Source of the DNA: an uncultured bacterium
GTDB lineage: Bacteria; Bacteroidota; Rhodothermia; Rhodothermales; Rubricoccaceae
Length of the DNA: 64,000 bases
Reading direction: 5' to 3'
Assembly: GCA_947493945.1 (NCBI GenBank)
Contig: CANLSR010000003.1
Coordinates: 124,001 to 188,000 of the forward strand
In this document: positions 37,477 through 46,077 of the stretch, piece after piece
How positions within the stretch are numbered: the first letter of the stretch is position 1
How the letters are laid out: each line of letters begins with the position of its first letter
The notes under the pieces: model-generated
Seen by the model: the letters and a program-made list of their open reading frames with translations, nothing else
The model's database searches: none
Told to the model about the DNA's origin: nothing
Made by a program: the position numbers and the translations under genes

Positions 37477-38670
37477 CTACGACTTGAGCGACTCGACGTA
37501 GGCCGCGTGGCCGTCGGTGTCGCCGGCGGCCAACATCCGGGCCTGCTCGGGCCACGTCTCTTCGCTGCCCGGCGACGAGGAGCCGGCCTCGGAGATCATC
37601 TCCTGGACGCGCTCGGTGGGGGTCTCCGCCAGCTGGGCGAAGGTCGTGATGCCGGCGTCGGTCAGGATGCCAGAGTACTTCGGCCCGACGCCCGAGATGG
37701 CCGTCAGGTCGTCCGGCGTGCCGGCGGCCGGCGGCGTGTCGCCGGCGGGCTGGTCGCCCGACGTGCCCGTGGTGTCGGGGGCCTCGGTGGCGGGCGCCTC
37801 CGTCACGGCGTCGTCCTCCTTGGCGCCGGCCTCGGTCTGGGCCGCCATGGCGGCGGCCGTGGCGTCGGCGACCTCTTGGCTGGTGGTGGCGGTGGCGGCG
37901 GGTTGCTCCTCGGCCGCGTCGGGCGCCTCGGCGGCGACGGACTCCGGGGTGGCCTCGGCGACGGCGGCGTCGCCGCCCTCGGCCTCGGCGTCGGCCTTCT
38001 CGTCGGCCGTGTCGTCGTCGCCGTCGGCCTGGGACGAGGTCTGGGCGACGGGCTCGCCGGTGACGGCGGCGGCGGGCGTCTCGGAGTCTCCGCCAGCGGC
38101 GGGCGCGTCGGCGGCGGTGGTCAGCGCCTCCGAGTCGGCGGCGTCGGACGCGGCGGCGGCGCGGGCCTCCTCGGCCTCGGCGCGCGCGGCGGCCTCGGCC
38201 TCCTCGCGCTGCTTCTGGAGCTCGGCCTCGCGCTCGGCGCGCTCCTTGGCCAGCTGCGCCGCCTTCTCCTTGGCGGACGCGCGCTCGGCCTGGAGGGCCT
38301 CGGCGCGGCGCTCGGCGTTCGTCTTCTTGGTCGCGGTACCGGCCTTGACCTGCTGGCGCTCCCGGAACTCGGCGAGCGCGGTCTCGATCTCGTCGGCCTC
38401 CTTGCCCTGGCGCGTCAGCGCCCACTGGAGCAGGACGCCCTCTTTCTGGAGCAGGTTGCGGACGGTGTCGGACGGCTGGGCGCCCTGGCCGAGCCAGTAG
38501 AGCACGCGCTCGGTGTCCACCTTGAACGTGGACGGCTCGGCGACGGGCTCGTAGCGGCCGAGGTCCTCGATAAAGCGACCGTCGCGGGGCGAGCGGCTGT
38601 CGGTGGCGACCAAGCCGTAAACGGGGGCCTTGCGGCGGCCCATGCGGCGGAAGCGGAGCTTGACGGACAT
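37477..38670 (-). CDS. rpsP: 30S ribosomal protein S16 with very long C-terminal extension and HhH domain
   Basis: The N-terminal 85 or so residues are ordinary bS16 (MSVKLRFRRMGRRKAPVYGL, then SRSPRDGRFIEDLGRYEP). The protein continues to 397 residues, against about 80-90 for normal S16. After a basic coiled segment rich in Ala, Glu, Lys and Arg (about 118-185) comes about 130 residues of acidic Ala/Thr/Asp low-complexity sequence. The last 80 residues form a helix-hairpin-helix-like domain (DDLTAISGVGPKYSGILTDA, TTFAQLAE, ETWPEQARMLAAGDTDG) resembling the domain found at the ends of some ribosomal and NADH-dehydrogenase-linked proteins. No frameshift is needed; it is one continuous ORF. Confidence 0.93.
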   Translation of the reverse strand: MSVKLRFRRMGRRKAPVYGLVATDSRSPRDGRFIEDLGRYEPVAEPSTFKVDTERVLYWLGQGAQPSDTVRNLLQKEGVLLQWALTRQGKEADEIETALAEFRERQQVKAGTATKKTNAERRAEALQAERASAKEKAAQLAKERAEREAELQKQREEAEAAARAEAEEARAAAASDAADSEALTTAADAPAAGGDSETPAAAVTGEPVAQTSSQADGDDDTADEKADAEAEGGDAAVAEATPESVAAEAPDAAEEQPAATATTSQEVADATAAAMAAQTEAGAKEDDAVTEAPATEAPDTTGTSGDQPAGDTPPAAGTPDDLTAISGVGPKYSGILTDAGITTFAQLAETPTERVQEMISEAGSSSPGSEETWPEQARMLAAGDTDGHAAYVESLKS

Positions 38671-38789
38671 AATTCTCGGTTCTGGGTTGGGGGGTTGGCT
38701 GCGCCTTCGCTGGCGCGGTCGGGGGTTGTCGGGCCGGGGCGTCGGAGCAGGCGAACCCTGAACCCCGAACCCTGAACCGAACGGCCGCT

Positions 38790-40142
38790 CTAGCGGCCTG
38801 CCATGAGTTGGCTGGGGTCGATGGAGCGGCCTTTGCCCTGGAGCTTGGACATCGTCTTCATCATCTTCTTCATCTCGCGGAACTGCTTGAGGAGCGCGTT
38901 GACGTCCTGGACCTCCATGCCGGCGCCGGCCGCGATCCGGCGGCGGCGGCTGCCGTTGATGGACTCGGGCGTGGCCCGCTCGTAGGGCGTCATCGACTGG
39001 ATGAGGGCCTCGATGTGGCGGAACGCGTCGTCGTCGACGTCGACGGACTTGAGCGCCTTGCCGACGCCGGGGATCATGCCCAGGAGGTCCTTCAAAGACC
39101 CCATGTTCTTGATCTTCTGGAGCTGGTCGTAGAAGTCCTGGAGGTCGAACTCCTGGGACCGGAACTTGCGCTGGAGCTTCTCGGCCTCGGCCTCGTCGAA
39201 CTGCTCCTGGGCCTTCTCCACGAACGAGACCACGTCGCCCATGCCCAGGATGCGCTGGGCCATGCGGTCGGGGAAGAACTCGGTCAGCGCGTCGAGCTTC
39301 TCGCCCGTCCCGGCGAACTTGATCGGCTTCTCGACCACGGACCGGATCGACAGCGCCGCCCCGCCCCGGGTGTCGCCGTCGAGCTTGGTCAGGACTACGC
39401 CGTCGATGTCGAGCCGCTCGTTGAAGGCCTTGGCCGTGTTGACGGCGTCCTGGCCCGTCATCGAGTCGACGACGAACAGGATCTCGTCGGGGTCGGTCGC
39501 CTGCTTGATGGCCACCACCTCGTCCATCATCGCCTGGTCCACGTGCAGGCGGCCCGCCGTGTCGATGATGATCGTGTCGCGGCCCATCCGCCGGGCCTCG
39601 GCGACGGCCTGGGTCGCCACGCCGACGGCGTCCTTGACCGGCACCCCGTCCTCGCCGCGGATGGAGAAGACGGGCACGCCGACCTGGCCCGCCAGCGTCT
39701 CGAGCTGGTCGACGGCCGCCGGCCGGTACACGTCGGCGGCGGCGACCATCGGGCTGCGGCCCTTGGACTTGAGGAACAGGGCCAGCTTGCCCACGAACGT
39801 GGTCTTGCCAGCGCCCTGGAGCCCGGCCACCAGGATCACCGTCGGCGGCTTCTTGGCCTTGTTGAGGTCCACGTGGACGTCGCCCAGGAGGTACACCAGC
39901 TCGTCGTAGATCGCCTTGACGAACTGCTGGCCGGGGTTGACGGCCTGGAGCACCGCGTCGTCGGTGACGTGGGCCTTCACCTTGTTGGTGAAGTCCTTGG
40001 CGACCTGGTAGTTGACGTCGGCGTCCAGGAGCGCGCGGCGGACCTCGCGCATCGTCTCGGCGATGTTGAGGTCGTTGATGCGGCCCTCGCCCTTCACGTT
40101 TTTGAGGGCGACGTCGAGCTTGTCGGACAGCGTATCGAACAT
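38790..40142 (-). CDS. ffh: Signal recognition particle protein Ffh
   Basis: The 450-residue GTPase has an N domain (MFDTLSDKLDVALKNVKGEG), the G domain and an M domain. G-domain motifs are VAGLQGAGKTTFVGKLA for G1, DVYRPAAVDQLETLA, IIDTAGRLHVDQ for G3, LTKLDGDTRGGAAL for G4 and FAGTGEKLDAL for G5. The M domain carries the RNA-binding SRRRRIAAGAG motif. It targets nascent membrane proteins to FtsY. It is the first gene of the group with rpsP; a long leader separates it from a promoter-like element at about 40305. Confidence 0.97.
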   Translation of the reverse strand: MFDTLSDKLDVALKNVKGEGRINDLNIAETMREVRRALLDADVNYQVAKDFTNKVKAHVTDDAVLQAVNPGQQFVKAIYDELVYLLGDVHVDLNKAKKPPTVILVAGLQGAGKTTFVGKLALFLKSKGRSPMVAAADVYRPAAVDQLETLAGQVGVPVFSIRGEDGVPVKDAVGVATQAVAEARRMGRDTIIIDTAGRLHVDQAMMDEVVAIKQATDPDEILFVVDSMTGQDAVNTAKAFNERLDIDGVVLTKLDGDTRGGAALSIRSVVEKPIKFAGTGEKLDALTEFFPDRMAQRILGMGDVVSFVEKAQEQFDEAEAEKLQRKFRSQEFDLQDFYDQLQKIKNMGSLKDLLGMIPGVGKALKSVDVDDDAFRHIEALIQSMTPYERATPESINGSRRRRIAAGAGMEVQDVNALLKQFREMKKMMKTMSKLQGKGRSIDPSQLMAGR

Positions 40143-40301
40143 GCGGAGGGTGCCGGGTGGGGGACGGTGGGGTCGCAGCGGTCGCCAAGAGCTGGCGGGC
40201 CGCGCGGGCGGGGCGGGGTCGCGCGGAGGCCTCTCGTCTCCTTCCGAGGGGCTCCGCCGGTGCGGCCGTGGCCCTGCCCGGGTGTCCGGGACGAGGCGAC
40301 A

Positions 40302-40309
40302 CGAAGGTA
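40302..40309 (-). promoter_or_regulatory. Putative -7 element TACCTTCG for ffh
   Basis: One mismatch from TAnnTTTG, but 160 nt from the ffh ATG, so the transcript would have a long leader. Confidence 0.3.
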
Positions 40310-40355
40310 GAGGGCCGGCGGCGCCGTGACGGTGAAAGCAGCGGGAAACACGACG

Positions 40356-40389
40356 CCGCGCCCGCTGGCGACGCCCGCCAGCGGCGCGG
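40356..40389. repeat. CCGCTGGCGG-family hairpin in the ffh divergent region
   Basis: Arms CCGCTGGCG and CGCCAGCGG with a 5-nt loop extend to 14 bp if one C is bulged (CCGCG/CGCGG outer stem). Confidence 0.65.
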
Positions 40390-40483
40390 GCCCGGAAAAC
40401 GCAGAACAAAGCAAAACGCCGGCGCCTGCGGCGTCGCGGAGTGCGGATCCGTACGCTAGGCCGCTCCCCCACACCACGCCCTC

Positions 40484-40936
40484 ATGCCGCCGTCCGTGAA
40501 GCTGTCTGCCGCCTTGGTTCTCGCGCTGCCCCTGCTCGCCGGGTGCGACGAGGCGCCCGCCGCCTGCACGGAGATCGGGTGCGTCGACGCGCTCTACATC
40601 GACCTTGCCGGCCCCGACGGACCTCTCCCGGAGGGGGACTACACGGTGAGCCTGAAGACGGCCGAATCGGACAGGACCTGCCCGCTTACCATCAAGCCGG
40701 GGGGCATCCCCGGCGAGCAGGGACCGGAGGCGTGCCAAGTCGCAGATGTAGTCTCGGGTGGCGGACTACGCCTGGATCTCAGGCGAGTGGACGGCCAGGT
40801 GGCCGTCCACGTGACCCGCGACGGCGACAGCGTCGGCAGCCTATCGACGCGGCCGGTGTACCTCGGCCAGTTCCCCAACGGCCCCGACTGCGGCGAGGCC
40901 TGCCAGACGGCGACCGTCCGCGTCGAGGTCCGGTAG
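40484..40936 (+). CDS. Small lipoprotein of unknown function
   Basis: The 150-residue protein has a signal peptide with lipobox LLAGC and so is probably anchored in the outer or inner membrane. The mature part contains four or more cysteines (CTEIGCVDAL, RTCPL, EACQ, DCGEACQ) that may form disulfides, and a beta-rich fold (GDYTVSLKTAESD). I do not recognise the family. It is monocistronic and converges on the e(P4)-type phosphatase gene. Confidence 0.65.
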   Translation: MPPSVKLSAALVLALPLLAGCDEAPAACTEIGCVDALYIDLAGPDGPLPEGDYTVSLKTAESDRTCPLTIKPGGIPGEQGPEACQVADVVSGGGLRLDLRRVDGQVAVHVTRDGDSVGSLSTRPVYLGQFPNGPDCGEACQTATVRVEVR

Positions 40937-40941
40937 CTCGC

Positions 40942-40966
40942 CCCGCTGGCGGCGTCCGCCAGCGGG
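40942..40966. repeat. CCGCTGGCGG-family hairpin between convergent genes
   Basis: Perfect 11-bp arms CCCGCTGGCGG and CCGCCAGCGGG with a 3-nt loop. The same arms recur at 58221-58245, also between convergent genes, which suggests a terminator-like role there. Confidence 0.8.
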
Positions 40967-40979
40967 CGGCGGGCGCGAC

Positions 40980-41738
40980 CTACTCGGGCGGGCCGTTCCG
41001 CGTCCACGAGCCGTACATCGGGTTGGGGAGCACCCAGAACCGGCCCCCGAACTCGGCCAGCGCGCCCTCGCCGCCCAGGCGGACGTCTTGGCCGAGGCCC
41101 GGGAAGTCCTGGACGTTGTCGCCCACCCACATCACGACCGCCAGCGGCGGCAAGCCGGGCACTTGGCCCCCGGCGACGGACGCGAACCGGGCGTTCTTGT
41201 CGCCCTCCTCGCCGACCTGGCACAGCACGGCGTCGGCCTGGAGCCCGACGTTGGCGAGGTTGCGGCGCGTCTGGTCGCAGACGGCGTCGGCCCGGTTCGT
41301 CACCACGACGACGCGGCCGCCCAACTCGGCCACCAGCTGCACGAACGCGGCGGCGCCGGGAAGCGCCGTCGCTTGCTCTCGCCGGACCCACGCGTCCCAG
41401 GTATCCGGCGTGAAGCCCAACCCCTGTTCGGCCCGCTCGCGTTGGTAGAGCGAGTTGTCGAGTAGCGTCTCATCAGCGTCCAGGACGACGGCCCAGTCGG
41501 CCGCCGCCAGCGTGTCGGCGACGGCGCGGAGGTGGCGGCCTGCGGACCGGTACGTCTGGGCAAACACCGCGTCGTGCTCCGCCGACCGGCGAACCCACCG
41601 GACGTCGAGCGGGATCTCACGCGCCGCAGGGGCGGCCGACGTCGGCGCGGTCGAGACGGGCGCGATCCCGACCACGCATCCGCTGAGAAGAACGACCAGG
41701 AGGGCCGGCGTAGCCGCCAGGCGCGTGCGTGAGACCAT
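40980..41738 (-). CDS. 5'-nucleotidase, lipoprotein e(P4)/class C acid phosphatase family
   Basis: The 252-residue protein has a signal with lipobox LLSGC; I use ATG 41738 (MVSRTRLAATPALL) rather than the upstream track start. The HAD catalytic motif is WAVVLDADETLLDN, followed by VVVTNRAD and VMWVGDNVQDF. The family dephosphorylates nucleotides such as NMN on the outer membrane; the Haemophilus member was first described as a haem-binding protein. Here it is the last gene of the haem operon, 7 nt after hmuS. Confidence 0.85.
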   Translation of the reverse strand: MVSRTRLAATPALLVVLLSGCVVGIAPVSTAPTSAAPAAREIPLDVRWVRRSAEHDAVFAQTYRSAGRHLRAVADTLAAADWAVVLDADETLLDNSLYQRERAEQGLGFTPDTWDAWVRREQATALPGAAAFVQLVAELGGRVVVVTNRADAVCDQTRRNLANVGLQADAVLCQVGEEGDKNARFASVAGGQVPGLPPLAVVMWVGDNVQDFPGLGQDVRLGGEGALAEFGGRFWVLPNPMYGSWTRNGPPE

Positions 41739-41745
41739 GTCGAGA

Positions 41746-42786
41746 TTAGGCGAGAACGGCGCGGGGAAGATCGCCAAGGATCGCCCGCCATTCCGTCCGC
41801 TCGGGCCGGCCCGGCTTGCGCTCGCCAAACAGCTGGACGATCTGGTCGCCGGCTTCGTCGTAGAGCTCTAGGGCCGTCACGTCGCCGTCCTCGGTCGGCT
41901 TCGTGACGATCCACGCCTGGTCGATGGCGGCCTCGTCGAGGTGGAGGTTGAAGCCGGGGTCGAGCACGTTGTACCACGGGCCCTGCCGGACCAGCTTCTC
42001 GACCGGCCCGGTATGGATCTGGACGCACCCGCGGTTGCCGACGAACACCATGATCGGGAGCTCCGTCTCGGCCGCGGTCTTGAACGTCTGGCGGATGGCC
42101 TCAGCCGGGACGCGCTCGGCGAATCGGCCCTCGGCGAGCCGGAGCGCCTGGGTCCGCGTGACGCCGTGGCGGCCCAGGAGCTGGAAAAAGTCGTGCGTGT
42201 CCTGGAGATCCGCCCACTCCGACAACAGCGCGTCGGCGTCGATCTCGGCGTCGGGGCGGGCCGGCTGAGGCTCCGCGCGCGGCTCGGTGTCGAGCGGCTG
42301 GCGGTCGGCGGCGGCGAAGCGCTCGACCAGGGCATGGTAGGCGTCGAGGTCGCTTTCGCTCGTGCAGAACACCTTGTGGACGGCGTCGCCGTGGGCGTCG
42401 AAAAACTGCAGGCTCCGCCGGAGCCCGTCGGCCCCGCCCTTCCACGGCGTCGCCACGGCCCAGGCGGACCGCCAGCGGCCCAGGAACAGACGGAGGTCGA
42501 TGTCTTTGCCCAGCACCTGGCCCATCCGGTGGGACAGCCCGGTGTGGACGGGCTCGTAGACGCCGGTCTTTTCGTGGACGCAGGCGTCGTTCCGCGTCAG
42601 CGCCATGACCCCGCCCAGCCCTTCGAGCGCGTGGAGGATGTCCTCGAAGTCGGGCTGGAGGCGCGTCGCGTCGCCGTCGACGCCGGTGGCGAGCAGCTCG
42701 GCCTCGCTCGTGCCCAGCTCGCGAGCGGCGGCGCGGATGCGGGTCTTGGGGTTCTCGGCGCGGAAGGCCGCGTAGGTCTCGGTCAT
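41746..42786 (-). CDS. hmuS: Haemin-degrading/haem-handling factor HmuS
   Basis: The 346-residue protein has the two related halves of HmuS/HemS/ChuX-type proteins: ALTRNDACVHEKTGVYEP with RLFLGRWRSAWAV in the first and FVGNRGCVQIHTGPVEKL with WYNVLDPGFNLHLDEAAI in the second. Such cytoplasmic proteins accept haem from the transporter and store or degrade it, releasing iron. Its ATG overlaps the hmuV stop by four bases (ATGA), so the two are coupled. It is the sixth gene from the receptor in the order receptor-hmuY-T-U-(small)-V-S. Confidence 0.92.
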   Translation of the reverse strand: MTETYAAFRAENPKTRIRAAARELGTSEAELLATGVDGDATRLQPDFEDILHALEGLGGVMALTRNDACVHEKTGVYEPVHTGLSHRMGQVLGKDIDLRLFLGRWRSAWAVATPWKGGADGLRRSLQFFDAHGDAVHKVFCTSESDLDAYHALVERFAAADRQPLDTEPRAEPQPARPDAEIDADALLSEWADLQDTHDFFQLLGRHGVTRTQALRLAEGRFAERVPAEAIRQTFKTAAETELPIMVFVGNRGCVQIHTGPVEKLVRQGPWYNVLDPGFNLHLDEAAIDQAWIVTKPTEDGDVTALELYDEAGDQIVQLFGERKPGRPERTEWRAILGDLPRAVLA

Positions 42787-43616
42787 GGGAGGGCGGGGAG
42801 CGTCAGAGGAAGAAGGTCGGTGGAGAAGCCGTCGCCCGAGTCGACGGGGATCGGGACGACGAGCGGGCACGCCGCGCACGGGTGGTCGGTCACGACGACG
42901 GCCACCCCGAAGGCGCGGCCGACGACGTCGGGCGTGAGCACGTCGCGGGGCGGGCCGCACGCGACCAGCCGGCCCCGGGCCAGGACCGCGACGCGGTCGG
43001 CGTACTGGGCGGCGTGGTTGAGGTCGTGGAGCACCGCGAGCACGCCGTCGCCCGCCGCCGCGCGCTGGCGGGCCGTGCGGAGGACGGCGTGCTGATGGGC
43101 GATGTCGAGCGCGCTGGTGGGCTCGTCGAGCAAGAGGTAGCGGGCGCCGTCGCCGGGCGCGTCGAGTTGGGCGAGCGCGCGCGCCAAGTGGACCCGCTGC
43201 TGCTCGCCGCCCGACAAGGTCGGGTACCGGCGGTCGGCCAGGGCGCCGATGCCGGCCGCACGCATGGCGCGGTGGGCCGCGGCGAGGTCGGCGTCGCGGC
43301 CGGCGCGGTGGGGCGTCCGCCCGAGCATCACCACGTCGAGCACGGCAAAATCGAACGGCAGTGCCGAGGCCTGGGGCAGCACGGCTCGGCGCTGGGCGAG
43401 TGCTGGGCCGTCGAGCTCCGCCAGCGGCACGCCGTCGAGCCGCGCCGCGCCGGCGCTCGGCGGGACCTCGCCGGTGAGCACGCGGAGCGCCGTCGTCTTA
43501 CCGGCCCCGTTGGCGCCGACGACGGCCAGCACCTCGCCGGGGCGCACGTCCAGCGAGACGCCGTCGAGGAGCGTCGCGTGCCCGGTCCGGACGGTGACGT
43601 CATCGAGCGAGAGCAT
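42783..43616 (-). CDS. hmuV: Haem ABC transporter ATP-binding protein HmuV
   Basis: The 277-residue ATPase has Walker A VVGANGAGKTTALRVL, the Q-loop region RRAVLPQASALPFDF, the ABC signature TLSGGEQQRVHLARAL, Walker B YLLLDEPTSALD and the switch His in LAVLHDLNHAAQYAD. It powers haem import through HmuU. The C-terminal extension contains two cysteines (HPCAACPL) beyond the normal core. It overlaps the upstream small gene by one base and hmuS by four. Confidence 0.95.
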   Translation of the reverse strand: MLSLDDVTVRTGHATLLDGVSLDVRPGEVLAVVGANGAGKTTALRVLTGEVPPSAGAARLDGVPLAELDGPALAQRRAVLPQASALPFDFAVLDVVMLGRTPHRAGRDADLAAAHRAMRAAGIGALADRRYPTLSGGEQQRVHLARALAQLDAPGDGARYLLLDEPTSALDIAHQHAVLRTARQRAAAGDGVLAVLHDLNHAAQYADRVAVLARGRLVACGPPRDVLTPDVVGRAFGVAVVVTDHPCAACPLVVPIPVDSGDGFSTDLLPLTLPALP

Positions 43617-43960
43617 CAGGCGGGGTCGGTCTGGAGCACGCTGGCGAGGAGGGCGTCGAGGTCGAGCGCGGCGACGGCGGCGCCCAGCAGGTCCGCCAGC
43701 TCGGCGGCGGCGGCGGTGCCCAGGTGGAAGGTGGCGTCCTCGCGTGCGGTCCGGGTGCGCACGCGCCAGCCCCAGCACGCGCCGGGGCGGTCGGCCTCGC
43801 CCTGGATCTCGCGGACGGTGGCGCACAACGCGCGGAGTTGGTCGGGCTGGAGCGTGACCTGGACGTCGTCGAAGGCGACGGCGAACCCGGCGCAGCACGC
43901 GCACTGCGCGACGGTGCCGCGGGCGGTCGCGGCGAGGACGGGGTCGGAGAGGACGCGCAT
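43616..43960 (-). CDS. Small cysteine-motif protein within the haem operon
   Basis: The 114-residue protein has no signal peptide. It carries a CACC motif followed by a hydrophobic strand (VAQCACCAGFAVAFDDVQVTL, with the pattern CxxCxxF). Later residues are helical (LADLLGAAVAALDLDALLA). It resembles small CxxC proteins that I recall beside haem-uptake genes in other Bacteroidota, but I cannot assign a family. Position between hmuU and hmuV and the one-base overlap with hmuV suggest a role in haem or metal handling; it could also be a regulator or adaptor. Confidence 0.6.
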   Translation of the reverse strand: MRVLSDPVLAATARGTVAQCACCAGFAVAFDDVQVTLQPDQLRALCATVREIQGEADRPGACWGWRVRTRTAREDATFHLGTAAAAELADLLGAAVAALDLDALLASVLQTDPA

Positions 43961-43970
43961 GGCGGGAGGG

Positions 43971-45110
43971 CTAGGCCGGACGCTCGCGGAGCAGGAGCCA
44001 CAGGAAAAAGGGCGCGCCGACGAGCGCCGTCACGATGCCGATGGGGACCTCGGACGGGGCGAGCGCCGTCCGCGCGGCCAGGTCGGCGGTGACCACCAGC
44101 AGCGCGCCGGCCAGCGCCGACGCCGGCAGGAGCGCCCGGTGGTCGGGCCCCAGCCCGAGCCGCACCAGGTGCGGCGCCACCAGCCCGACGAACCCGACGA
44201 GCCCGGCCGCCGCCGTGGCCGCGCCGACCGCCAGCGCCGCGCCGCCCACGGCCACCCGCTTGACGCGCTCGGTCTGGATGCCCAGGTGCCCCGCCTCGGC
44301 CTCGCCCAAGAGCAACGCGTTGAGCGGACGCGCCAGGACCGGCGCCGCCAGCACCACAGCCAGGACCAGCGGGGCCACGACCGCGAGCGCGGCCCACGTC
44401 GCTCCGCCCAAGCTCCCCAGCGTCCAGAACGTGAGGTCGCGGAGCTGGCCGTCGTCGGCGAACAGGACGAGCACGCCGACGCCGGCCCCGCACAGCGCGT
44501 TGATGGCGATGCCGGCCAGGAGCATCGTCGCGACCGACGTCCGCCCGCCGCGCGTGGCGATCCGGTAGACGACGGCGGCCGTCGCGAGCCCGCCGAGGAA
44601 CGCGGACAGGGCCACCAGCGCCGGCCCCAGCGCGAGCGCCGTCACGCCGGCCGACGACGCGAGGACGATCGCGAGCGCCGCCCCCAGCGCCGCCCCGCTC
44701 GACACGCCGACCAGGCCGGGATCGGCGAGCGGGTTCCGGAAGAGCCCCTGCATCAGCGCCCCGCTCACGGCCAGCCCCGACCCGACGAGCACGCCCAGGA
44801 GCACGCGCGGCAAGCGGATGGACAGGAGCACGGCCGCCTGCTGGTCCGTCGCGGCTCCCCCGTCCAAGCCTACGGCCCCGGACAGCGCGGCCAACACGGC
44901 GCTCGGCGGGATCGGGACGGCGCCCACCCCGACCGACGCGACACACGCAGCGGTCAGCGCGACGGCGAGTCCGGCCACCGTCCACCGCACGCGCCGCGCG
45001 CGGCGGTCGGACACCCGGCCGAGCGCGGAGGGCGCCGCGGGCGCGCCCTCCGCGGCGTGGGCGCCGCCGGAGGCGACCGGGGCCCGCAGATCGGAGGCCA
45101 CCGTGCTCAT
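43971..45110 (-). CDS. hmuU: Haem ABC transporter permease HmuU
   Basis: The 379-residue protein is a BtuC/FecCD-type permease with about ten membrane helices. Typical motifs are RLPRVLLGVLVGSGLAVSGALMQGLFRNPLADP, GHLGIQTERVKRVAVGG and GFVGLVAPHLVRLGLGPDHRALLPAS. It forms the inner-membrane channel for haem with HmuV. A 40-residue polar N-terminus precedes the first helix. The start ATG overlaps the hmuT stop by four bases (ATGA). Confidence 0.95.
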   Translation of the reverse strand: MSTVASDLRAPVASGGAHAAEGAPAAPSALGRVSDRRARRVRWTVAGLAVALTAACVASVGVGAVPIPPSAVLAALSGAVGLDGGAATDQQAAVLLSIRLPRVLLGVLVGSGLAVSGALMQGLFRNPLADPGLVGVSSGAALGAALAIVLASSAGVTALALGPALVALSAFLGGLATAAVVYRIATRGGRTSVATMLLAGIAINALCGAGVGVLVLFADDGQLRDLTFWTLGSLGGATWAALAVVAPLVLAVVLAAPVLARPLNALLLGEAEAGHLGIQTERVKRVAVGGAALAVGAATAAAGLVGFVGLVAPHLVRLGLGPDHRALLPASALAGALLVVTADLAARTALAPSEVPIGIVTALVGAPFFLWLLLRERPA

Positions 45111-46036
45111 CGACGGGCGGTCGTGCTCGGCGCGCGCTCGCCCGCCGTCTCCGCCAGCCCGCGCGCGAGGGCCGCCACGCCCTCGCCCAAACGCGGGCCG
45201 AGCCCGAGCAGCAGCGCGTCGTCCACGGCGACCACGCGGCGAGCGGCGCCGGCCGGCGTCTGCGCCAGGCCGGGCTGGGCAAACAGGCCGCCCGCCCCGC
45301 CCAGGCTTTCGAGGCTGCGCGACGGGATCACGACCACGTCGGGCCGGGCCACCGCGACCGCCTCGGCCGTCAGTGGCACGTTCCCGTCCACCTCGCCGGC
45401 CGCGTTGACGGCGCCCGCCAGCCGGAGGACGAGGTCGGCCGGGGTGCCGGCGCCGAACACCTGGACGAGCCCGGCGCCCCGCGCGTAGACGAACAGGACG
45501 CGAGGCGGCGCAGACGGCCGGAGCCGGCCCGCCTCGGCCAGCTGGCGCTCCATCTGGGCCACGACCGAGTCGGCCTGGGCCGCGCGGCCCAGCGCGCGCC
45601 CCAGCTCGCGGACCCGGCCGGCGGCGCCCCCGACGCTCTCGGGCGTCGAGACCGTCACGACCGGCACGCCGGCCGCGCGGATCTGGCCGAGGACGCCGGG
45701 CGGCCCGGCCTCGTCGGTCGCCAGCACCAGCGTCGGGCCGAGCGACAGCACGCCCTCGGCCGACGTCTGTCGGAAGTAGTTCAGCCGCGGCTTCCCGAGG
45801 ATCTCGCCCGGGTACACGCTCGACCGGTCCGTCCCGACGACCTGGTCGCCCAGGCCGAGCGCGTAGACGGTCTCCGTGACGGCCCCGCCGATGGCCACGA
45901 TGCGCGAGGCGTCGACCGCCGGCGCGTCCGGGCCGCCAGCGGCCGTTCCAGAGGAGCCGCCAGCGGCTGGCGGGGCCGGTCTCCCGCCGCACCCCGCGAA
46001 CGAGGCGAACAGGACGAGGAGGGCAGCGAGACGCAT
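45107..46036 (-). CDS. hmuT: Haem-binding periplasmic protein HmuT
   Basis: The 309-residue protein starts with a lipobox signal (LFASFAGCG). A PBP-III domain follows with RIVAIGGAVTETVYALGLGDQVVGTDRSS and a second lobe with LFVYARGAGLVQVFGAGTPADLVL. It takes haem from the receptor side and delivers it to HmuUV. Lipidation would anchor it in the inner membrane facing the periplasm. The N-terminal linker is Gly/Ala-rich. It is coupled to hmuU. Confidence 0.93.
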   Translation of the reverse strand: MRLAALLVLFASFAGCGGRPAPPAAGGSSGTAAGGPDAPAVDASRIVAIGGAVTETVYALGLGDQVVGTDRSSVYPGEILGKPRLNYFRQTSAEGVLSLGPTLVLATDEAGPPGVLGQIRAAGVPVVTVSTPESVGGAAGRVRELGRALGRAAQADSVVAQMERQLAEAGRLRPSAPPRVLFVYARGAGLVQVFGAGTPADLVLRLAGAVNAAGEVDGNVPLTAEAVAVARPDVVVIPSRSLESLGGAGGLFAQPGLAQTPAGAARRVVAVDDALLLGLGPRLGEGVAALARGLAETAGERAPSTTARR

Positions 46037-46077
46037 CGTTACGCGGCGGGATGGGGGACCGGGCGGCAGCCCGCGGC

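Larger units (their letters stand above)
40143..40483. other. Divergent intergenic region between ffh and a lipoprotein gene
   Basis: It holds a TACCTTCG octamer on the ffh strand and a CCGCTGGCG hairpin, listed separately. I saw no gene. A promoter for the lipoprotein may include TACGCTAG at 40452-40459. Confidence 0.45.
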
